Shown here: positions 5,545 to 10,769 of the stretch, in pieces
Numbering within the stretch: the first letter of the stretch is position 1
Layout: the number at the start of each line of letters is the position of its first letter
Origin: Roseburia sp. CAG:309
Lineage (GTDB): Bacteria > Bacillota > Clostridia > Lachnospirales > Lachnospiraceae
Reading direction: 5' to 3'
Assembly (NCBI GenBank): GCA_000434115.1
Contig: FR894033.1
Location: 886-11,654, forward strand
Length of the DNA stretch: 10,769 nt
The notes under the pieces: model-generated
Told to the model about the DNA's origin: nothing
The model's input: the letters and a program-made list of their open reading frames with translations, nothing else
Database searches by the model: none
Position numbers and translations under genes: made by a program

Positions 5545-6750
5545 ATGGCTAAAATTCAGATGACGACCCCATTGGTTGAGATGGATGGAGACGAGATGAC
5601 ACGTATTCTGTGGCAGATGATCAAAGATGAGCTTTTGCTTCCTTATATTGATCTGAAGACAGAGTATTATGACCTCGGTTTGAAATATCGTAATGAGACA
5701 AACGACCAGGTGACGGTAGATTCTGCAAATGCAACATTAAAATATGGTGTTGCGGTAAAATGTGCGACGATTACACCGAATGCAGCACGTATGACAGAGT
5801 ACGATTTGAAAGAGATGTGGAAATCTCCAAACGGAACCATTCGTGCAATGCTTGACGGAACCGTATTTCGTGCGCCGATTCAGGTAAAAGGAATCGAACC
5901 ATGTGTAAAAAACTGGAAAAAGCCAATTACGCTGGCACGTCATGCTTATGGTGATGTGTATAAAAATGTAGAGATCAAAGTTCCGGGCAAAGGAAAAGCC
6001 GAACTGGTATTTACGGCAGAAGATGGTACCGAGATGCGTGAGACGATTCATGAATTTGACGGACCGGGAATCATCCAGGGCGTACATAATACTGACAAAT
6101 CGATCACAAGTTTTGCCAAAGCATGCTTTAGTTATGCACTTGATACCAAACAGGATCTTTGGTTTGCAACAAAGGACACCATTTCGAAAAAATACGATCA
6201 TAACTTCAAAGATATTTTTGCAGAAGTTTATGAAAAAGAATATAAGGACAAATTTGAAGCAGCAGGATTGGAGTATTTCTATACCCTGATCGATGATGCG
6301 GTAGCTCGTGTTATGAAGACCGAAGGCGGCTTTATCTGGGCATGTAAGAACTACGACGGCGATGTTATGAGTGACATGGTTTCTTCTGCCTGCGGTTCTC
6401 TGGCAATGATGACTTCGGTACTGGTTTCCCCAAGCGGTGTATACGAGTATGAGGCAGCACACGGAACCGTTCAGAGACATTATTACAAACATCTGAAAGG
6501 CGAAGAGACTTCTACAAACTCTGTAGCTACAATCTTTGCCTGGACAGGAGCACTCAGAAAACGTGGAGAACTGGATGGCATCAAAGAACTTCAGGAATTT
6601 GCGGACAAGCTTGAAAAAGCAACCTTGCAGACGATTGAAGAAGGTAAGATGACAAAGGATCTTGCTCTTATCACGGAGTTAAAAGATGTTACCGTATTGA
6701 ACAGTGAAAACTTTATTAAGGCAATTCGCGATACATTGGATCGCATGTAA
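5545..6750 (+). CDS. icd: Isocitrate dehydrogenase (NADP-dependent, dimeric eukaryote-like class)
   Basis: A 401-residue cytoplasmic enzyme that oxidatively decarboxylates isocitrate to 2-oxoglutarate with NADP+, Mg or Mn dependent. It supplies NADPH and the carbon skeleton for glutamate. The sequence follows the eukaryote-like subfamily rather than E. coli Icd: VEMDGDEMTR near the start, TITPNAARM (75-83), SPNGTIR (94-100), R109, R132, Y139 and K210 at the substrate site, metal ligands in NYDGDVMSDM (D273 and D277), and the cofactor region EAAHGTVQRHY (303-313). Several of these fall at nearly the same numbers as in human IDH1. Length is usual for the class. AAGGAG (5531-5536) lies 8 bp before the ATG. 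thiC follows after 29 bp with its own SD, so the two probably share the promoter at 5473-5501. Gene intact, no oddities. Confidence 0.95.
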   Translation: MAKIQMTTPLVEMDGDEMTRILWQMIKDELLLPYIDLKTEYYDLGLKYRNETNDQVTVDSANATLKYGVAVKCATITPNAARMTEYDLKEMWKSPNGTIRAMLDGTVFRAPIQVKGIEPCVKNWKKPITLARHAYGDVYKNVEIKVPGKGKAELVFTAEDGTEMRETIHEFDGPGIIQGVHNTDKSITSFAKACFSYALDTKQDLWFATKDTISKKYDHNFKDIFAEVYEKEYKDKFEAAGLEYFYTLIDDAVARVMKTEGGFIWACKNYDGDVMSDMVSSACGSLAMMTSVLVSPSGVYEYEAAHGTVQRHYYKHLKGEETSTNSVATIFAWTGALRKRGELDGIKELQEFADKLEKATLQTIEEGKMTKDLALITELKDVTVLNSENFIKAIRDTLDRM

Positions 6751-6779
6751 TACAAGAAAGAATAACGGAGGAAAACTGA

Positions 6780-8090
6780 ATGAACTATACGACACAGATG
6801 GATGCTGCACGAAAAGGTATTTTTACTGAAGAAATGCAGCGCGTGTGTGAATATGAAAATATTCGGAAAGAAGAATTGATGGATCTTGTGGCAAAAGGAC
6901 AGGTGGCAATTCCTGCCAATAAAAATCATAAATGCCTCAAACCATTTGGTATCGGAAGTAAATTGAAGACAAAGATCAATGTCAATCTGGGAACAAGTAA
7001 AGATTGTCTGGATCTGGATGTCGAGATGGAAAAAGTAAATGCAGCGATCAATATGGGAGCCGAAGCGATCATGGATCTGAGTTCCTATGGAGATACAAAA
7101 AAATTCCGCCGCAAATTAACAGCAGAATGTCCGGCTGTACTTGGTACTGTTCCGATTTACGATGCCGTTGTATATTACAATAAGGCATTGAAAGACATTA
7201 CGACGGATGAGTGGATTGATGTTGTTCGTATGCATGCAGAAGATGGTGTGGATTTCATGACCATTCATTGTGGTATCAACCGCCAGACAGCAGACCGCTT
7301 TAAACAACATCTTCGCCATACAAACATTGTTTCCCGTGGTGGTTCGATCATCTTTGCATGGATGGAACTTACCGGAAATGAAAACCCATTTTATGAGAGA
7401 TACGACGAGATTCTTGACATCTGTGAAAAATACGATGTTACGATCAGTCTTGGAGATGCCTGTCGTCCCGGAAGTATCGAGGATGCAGGAGATCTTTCTC
7501 AGATTTCTGAGTTAGTAGCACTTGGTGAATTAACCCAGCGTGCCTGGAACCATAATGTACAGGTTATGGTTGAAGGACCGGGACATATGCCTTTGAATCA
7601 GATCCGTGCGAACATGGAGATTCAGCAGACGGTATGTAAAGGGGCTCCGTTTTATGTACTTGGACCATTGGTTACGGATATTGCACCGGGATATGACCAC
7701 ATTACAAGTGCCATCGGAGGAGCTATCGCAGCTACTTATGGTGCGTCCTTCCTCTGTTATGTAACACCGGCAGAACATCTTCGTCTTCCAACCGTAGATG
7801 ACGTAAAAGAGGGTATCATCGCTTCTAAGATTGCTGCTCATGCCGCTGACGTGGCTAAAGGACTTCCGGGAGCAAAAGACTGGGATTACGAGATGAGCGA
7901 AGCAAGAAGAAATCTGGATTGGGAGAAGCAGTTTGATCTTGCCATTGATTCGGAAAAAGCCCGCCGTTATCGTGCGGAGAGCAAACCGGAAAAAGAAGAT
8001 ACTTGTACGATGTGCGGAAAAATGTGTGCCGTACGTAACATCAACAAGATTCTCCGTGGTGAAAACGTAGATATCATGGAAGAAGAATAA
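6780..8090 (+). CDS. thiC: Phosphomethylpyrimidine synthase ThiC
   Basis: A 436-residue radical-SAM enzyme that rearranges 5-aminoimidazole ribotide into hydroxymethylpyrimidine phosphate, the pyrimidine half of thiamin. Diagnostic stretches: NVNLGTSKDC (67-76), AIMDLSSYGD (96-105), GTVPIYDA, DFMTIHCGI (158-166), SRGGSI, SLGDACRPGSI (223-233), VMVEGPGHMP (263-271; metal-ligand His at 269), LGPLVTDIAPGYDHI (second His at 307) and a C-terminal cluster motif C409-x2-C412-x3-C416 that binds the [4Fe-4S] cluster. It is the short bacterial form that lacks the extra N-terminal domain of plant and proteobacterial ThiC, whose motif I recall as Cx2Cx4C. GGAGG (6767-6771) is 8 bp upstream of the ATG. 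The 29-bp gap to icd cannot hold a TPP riboswitch, and none is seen before icd. An intrinsic terminator follows. Confidence 0.96.
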   Translation: MNYTTQMDAARKGIFTEEMQRVCEYENIRKEELMDLVAKGQVAIPANKNHKCLKPFGIGSKLKTKINVNLGTSKDCLDLDVEMEKVNAAINMGAEAIMDLSSYGDTKKFRRKLTAECPAVLGTVPIYDAVVYYNKALKDITTDEWIDVVRMHAEDGVDFMTIHCGINRQTADRFKQHLRHTNIVSRGGSIIFAWMELTGNENPFYERYDEILDICEKYDVTISLGDACRPGSIEDAGDLSQISELVALGELTQRAWNHNVQVMVEGPGHMPLNQIRANMEIQQTVCKGAPFYVLGPLVTDIAPGYDHITSAIGGAIAATYGASFLCYVTPAEHLRLPTVDDVKEGIIASKIAAHAADVAKGLPGAKDWDYEMSEARRNLDWEKQFDLAIDSEKARRYRAESKPEKEDTCTMCGKMCAVRNINKILRGENVDIMEEE

Positions 8091-8116
8091 AATTCCATAA
8101 AAACGAAGGAATAACA

Positions 8117-8167
8117 ACAGCCTGTCTCGCATAAGGTAGTAAAAAATGCGAGAGGGGCTGTTTTTTT
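8117..8167 (+). terminator. Intrinsic terminator after thiC, overlapping the next gene's start
   Basis: ACAGCC (8117-8122) pairs with GGCTGT (8156-8161), and TCTCGCAT (8125-8132) pairs with ATGCGAGA (8146-8153), with a 13-base loop and a T-tract at 8161-8167. Its 3' arm contains the SD of the SpoIID-like gene (AGAGGGG, 8151-8157), and the T-tract ends in that gene's TTG start codon (8166-8168). Confidence 0.8.
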
Positions 8168-9782
8168 GAAGCGATTATTACGTGTATTGGGAATCTTTCT
8201 GATCTTTGCCCTGGCGGCTGGAGCGATGTGGTTTATCCAGTCCGGAAAATGGAAAACGACAACGCTGAAAGATGTATACATATCGAAACCGCAAGGGGAT
8301 ACCCTATGGGTAGTAAATGGACAAGAAAAGACGGAATATACAGTAAAGGGGGCAGTGAGGGAAAAGACATACGAAGGGATCGCGGATCTTGAAGTGCGTG
8401 GAAAATGTGTGCGAAAGATTGTCTGCAAGCCGGACAAAGCAAGAGTGGTAGAACAAAAGGAAGAAACTCCCGAAACGATCCGTGTTCTTCTGACGACGAC
8501 AGATTTTGCTGCCAAAGAACATGACGAAGTAAAGATACGGTCGGAAAAGCCATTTGTGGTAAAAGAGGGAGAAAAGGAAAAACGATGCGAAGGGGGAGAA
8601 GAATTTTGTATCCGTGCTGCGGACATGGGGGAGGAAACAATAAAGATCAATTCGACAGAAGAGGCAAAATTGGAAATAACTTCCATTAAAAGAGGCGAAC
8701 GTACGCCTTCTTACCGCGGAACATTGGAATTGAAAAAAAGCGGAGAGAAGATACGCGTCATCAACGAATTGCTGCTGGAGCAATATTTATACGGAGTGCT
8801 TCCGAGTGAAATGCCGGCAGAATATCCGGAAGCAGCACTCCGTGCACAGGCAGTCTGCGCCCGGAGTTATGCCAAAAAGCAGAAACAAAATGACCGCCTG
8901 AAAGAATACGACGCACAGGTTGATGACAGTGTGGCGTATCAGGTCTACCAGAGTCAGCCGGAGGATGAGAGGGCCAATAAGGCGGTGGATGATACGAAAG
9001 GACTTATCGTATGCAGCGGAAATACACTGGCATCGACATATTTTTTTGCGACTTCCTGTGGTGTAACGACCTCTTCAGACAGCGTCGCTTTTTCTGACAA
9101 AGAAATCTCTTATCTTGCCGGACAAGTGCAGAGTAGCGATATTTCGGATGAGAAAAAAGCAGAAAGAGACCGGCTTGCGGCAGATACGTATGCAGAGGAC
9201 GCGTTATTTTGTGAGTTTCTTGAGAAAGATCAGGAAGTGCTGGAAAAAGAGGAACCTTGGTTCCGGTGGAACACGACGGTCTCTCTGGAACAGATGGAAA
9301 AAAATATTAACGAACGGCTTGCGGACCGCTGTGAAAAGACGCCGGATCGCATCGAAGTTCGAAAAGGAGAGGGAGTTTATCAAAAGGAACGAGTGGAAAA
9401 TATAGGAAAATTGAAACGCGTGATAATAAAAAAACGAGGATGTGGAGGTGTAGCGCAGACGGCGGTTATTGTTGGGACAGAAGCTACGATACGGGTAACA
9501 TCCGAATACAATATCCGGATGCTTTTGTTTTCCGGAGAGGCAGTAATCCGGCGGAAAGACGGAAAAGAAGTGACTGGTTTATCCATGCTTCCAAGCGGAT
9601 TTTTTGTATTGAAACGTGTGGGAGGTACCTATAAGATAAAAGGAGGCGGTTATGGACATGGTGTTGGTATGAGCCAGACCGGAGCCAGACAACTGGCAAA
9701 TCTTGGTAAAAACGAGCGGGAGATCATTTGTCATTATTTTCCGGGAGTATCGATTCTTTCAATGTCTCAAATTGGTTCTTGA
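8166..9782 (+). CDS. SpoIID/LytB-domain cell-wall protein, membrane-anchored
   Basis: A 538-residue protein with an uncleaved signal anchor or signal peptide (residues 1-24: MKRLLRVLGI then a hydrophobic run). A charged beta-rich region of about 30-170 follows, then a SpoIID domain from about 180. SpoIID family enzymes are lytic transglycosylases that cut stem-peptide-free glycan strands, in B. subtilis during spore engulfment. The key region is LYGVLPSEMPAEYPEAALRAQAVCARSYA, with E215 at the catalytic Glu position, then TYFFATSCGVTT (291-302; C298) and the closing GGGYGHGVGMSQTGARQLA (493-511). It is much longer than B. subtilis SpoIID (about 340), through the N-terminal region and an insert around 320-400. 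The TTG start is supported by AGAGGGG 8 bp upstream; the next Met (residue 21) would delete the anchor. The sequence does not show whether it acts in sporulation or vegetative wall turnover. Its 3' end overlaps the opposing YihY gene by 59 bp. Confidence 0.88.
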   Translation: MKRLLRVLGIFLIFALAAGAMWFIQSGKWKTTTLKDVYISKPQGDTLWVVNGQEKTEYTVKGAVREKTYEGIADLEVRGKCVRKIVCKPDKARVVEQKEETPETIRVLLTTTDFAAKEHDEVKIRSEKPFVVKEGEKEKRCEGGEEFCIRAADMGEETIKINSTEEAKLEITSIKRGERTPSYRGTLELKKSGEKIRVINELLLEQYLYGVLPSEMPAEYPEAALRAQAVCARSYAKKQKQNDRLKEYDAQVDDSVAYQVYQSQPEDERANKAVDDTKGLIVCSGNTLASTYFFATSCGVTTSSDSVAFSDKEISYLAGQVQSSDISDEKKAERDRLAADTYAEDALFCEFLEKDQEVLEKEEPWFRWNTTVSLEQMEKNINERLADRCEKTPDRIEVRKGEGVYQKERVENIGKLKRVIIKKRGCGGVAQTAVIVGTEATIRVTSEYNIRMLLFSGEAVIRRKDGKEVTGLSMLPSGFFVLKRVGGTYKIKGGGYGHGVGMSQTGARQLANLGKNEREIICHYFPGVSILSMSQIGS

Positions 9783-10632
9783 TCTTGTTTTTCGCCTTCC
9801 GGGAAAACAGGGAATATCCGTCGAGGTGAAACTGGTTGATCAATGCACCGATAAACAGCAGTGTGACACAGACATACAGCCACAGCATAAAGAGTGCGAT
9901 CGAAGTAAAACTTCCATAAAGGGACGAATAATTCGAAAAGGAATCAATATAGACCGAATACAGGTTGCTGAATAAGATCCACGTAATCGATGTAAATAAC
10001 GCGCCCGATACATAATTTCGTAAACGTGGGCGTTCGTCGTGATATGGGACAAACGTGTACATAAGCAGGAAGTAGCAGAAAAAGATTGCAAAGCCGGCGA
10101 TGGAACGCAGCGAAAAAATTCCGATAAACAGTGGGGTATCGATTGAAAAAAAGGAGTCGATAATAAGCAGAATCTGGTTGCCAAATACAATGACGCTGAG
10201 TGATAAGACCAGCATAGCGGCAAAGATCAACGTATACAGGAAGGAAACAAAGCGGTTGAAAAACCAGTTTCCCCGCTGTTCCGTTCCGGCAATCCGATTC
10301 AGACCGTAGGTAATTCCCATAAATCCTTTGGAACCTGCCCACAACGCGGTAAGCGCCGAGATGGATAACACGGTTCCGGAACTATGGCGATAGGCTTCCT
10401 GAATCCAGGAAACGAGAGTTTCGCCCAGCTCGCCCGGAATGAGTGAACCGATCATCGGGATCAGATTTCCCTGCGTAATGCCGGGAATGTATTTTAATAT
10501 GGTAAAAAAGAACATGGCAAAAGGAAAAAAGGACAACATAATAAAGAATACCACATTCGAAGCATAGATGGATAAGGTGTTCTTTACAAATTGTTCTTTT
10601 ATTTTTTTACACGCCCAGATAAAATGAACCAT
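9724..10632 (-). CDS. YihY/BrkB-family (UPF0761) integral membrane protein
   Basis: A 302-residue polytopic membrane protein with about six hydrophobic segments. Family marks include SIYASNVVFFIMLSFFPFAMF near the start, the ALTALWAGSKGFMGITYGLNRI loop region, MYTFVPYHDER in the middle and YGSFTSIALFMLWLYVCV plus LFIGALINQ at the end. Older databases call this family ribonuclease BN or BrkB, but the RNase name is a known misannotation; the true function is unsettled and a transport or envelope role is only assumed. The start has GGAGG (10640-10644 on the plus strand, read CCTCC) 7 bp upstream of the ATG. A strong promoter lies further upstream. The last 59 bp overlap the convergent SpoIID-like gene. 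Confidence 0.9.
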   Translation of the reverse strand: MVHFIWACKKIKEQFVKNTLSIYASNVVFFIMLSFFPFAMFFFTILKYIPGITQGNLIPMIGSLIPGELGETLVSWIQEAYRHSSGTVLSISALTALWAGSKGFMGITYGLNRIAGTEQRGNWFFNRFVSFLYTLIFAAMLVLSLSVIVFGNQILLIIDSFFSIDTPLFIGIFSLRSIAGFAIFFCYFLLMYTFVPYHDERPRLRNYVSGALFTSITWILFSNLYSVYIDSFSNYSSLYGSFTSIALFMLWLYVCVTLLFIGALINQFHLDGYSLFSRKAKNKIKNQFETLKESILPENNDK

Positions 10633-10665
10633 TGAAATTCCTCCATGTTTTTCTAAGTATATAAT

Positions 10666-10694
10666 AGTATATGAAAAAAGGCGAGAAAAATCAA
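10666..10694 (-). promoter_or_regulatory. Sigma-A-like promoter for the YihY-family gene
   Basis: Read on the minus strand, TTGATT (10694-10689) and TATACT (10671-10666) are separated by 17 bp. The site lies 34 bp upstream of the YihY start codon, between it and the minus-strand gene that ends at 10704. Confidence 0.6.
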
Positions 10695-10703
10695 GGAGAA
10701 AAA

Positions 10704-10769
10704 CTATTTCGTAATTTTTATGCGGAGACGGGCTTTTTTCCGGCTGCCATCTCTTGCCGCAGCGGTAAT
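10704..10769 (-). CDS. C-terminal end of a probable Big2/Ig-like domain surface protein (partial)
   Basis: On the minus strand the frame from the window edge is open for 21 residues and ends at TAG (10706-10704). The residues begin ITAAARDGSRKKARL and end in alternating basic and hydrophobic residues. This resembles the last beta strands of bacterial Ig-like (Big2) domains, whose repeats commonly end in a pattern like ITAxAxDGSGKKAxxxIxV. The start and nearly all of the gene are outside the window. The stretch is short, so the family call is only a pattern match. The stop is followed by a T-rich region without a clear hairpin, then the promoter of the YihY gene. Confidence 0.45.
   Translation of the reverse strand: MTAAARDGSRKKARLRIKITK

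Noticed and set aside
5737..6492. A 251-residue minus-strand frame opposite icd
   Set aside because: The opposite strand encodes a complete, conserved isocitrate dehydrogenase; this frame is Cys/Phe/Ile-rich noise.
8108..8138. Possible sporulation sigma-factor promoter (GGAATA, CATAAGGTA) before the SpoIID-like gene
   Set aside because: The match to sigma-E or sigma-G consensus is partial and lies in a hairpin constrained by terminator pairing; kept only as a speculative note.
8146..8169. Seven-codon ORF (MREGLFF) overlapping the SpoIID-like start
   Set aside because: It has no SD and its bases are explained by the terminator stem and T-tract.
9703..9975. A 90-residue plus-strand frame spanning the ends of the SpoIID-like and YihY genes
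   Set aside because: It overlaps two well-supported genes, shows no motif and has no SD.

Overview
The window looks like chromosomal DNA of a Gram-positive, spore-forming anaerobe of the Clostridia, most likely Lachnospiraceae. This is inferred from gene content (a DUF4846 lipoprotein, a SpoIID-type cell-wall enzyme, a short-form ThiC, histidine-rich G3E GTPases), strong AGGAGG-type ribosome binding sites and moderate GC. Seven of the larger genes lie on the plus strand. The right end is on the minus strand. No rRNA, CRISPR array, insertion sequence or phage gene is visible.

Left part (1-1213): the C-terminal part of a DUF4846 protein that starts outside the window. It is followed by a good sigma-A-like promoter, a 39-residue single-span membrane peptide, tRNA-Pro(CGG) and a strong intrinsic terminator. 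The peptide and tRNA appear to share one transcript.

Middle left (1249-5467): a tightly packed run of four genes. These are a secreted M15 peptidase (VanY / L-Ala-D-Glu peptidase type), a MATE efflux transporter, a G3E (COG0523/CobW) GTPase with a very histidine-rich metal-binding loop, and a second G3E GTPase fused to an OB-like domain of the TIGR03943/YcgQ kind. The MATE gene is broken by a 20-bp imperfect tandem duplication bounded by 11-bp perfect direct repeats. Removing exactly 20 bp restores one reading frame with normal family spacing. The two GTPases are probably a metal (zinc-like) chaperone or delivery pair.

Middle right (5473-8167): an extended -10 promoter drives NADP-type isocitrate dehydrogenase (eukaryote-like dimeric class) and thiC (thiamin pyrimidine synthesis), closed by an intrinsic terminator. 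There is no TPP riboswitch before thiC. The terminator's 3' arm carries the ribosome binding site of the next gene, and its T-tract runs into that gene's TTG start.

Right part (8166-10769): a long membrane-anchored SpoIID/LytB-domain protein converges on, and overlaps by 59 bp, a minus-strand YihY/BrkB-family membrane protein with its own promoter. The last 66 bases hold the C-terminal end of a minus-strand protein resembling the end of a bacterial Ig-like (Big2) domain.

The best candidates for something less well described are the paired G3E GTPases (one histidine-rich, one fused to an OB-like domain) and the possibly reversible frameshift in the adjoining MATE transporter.
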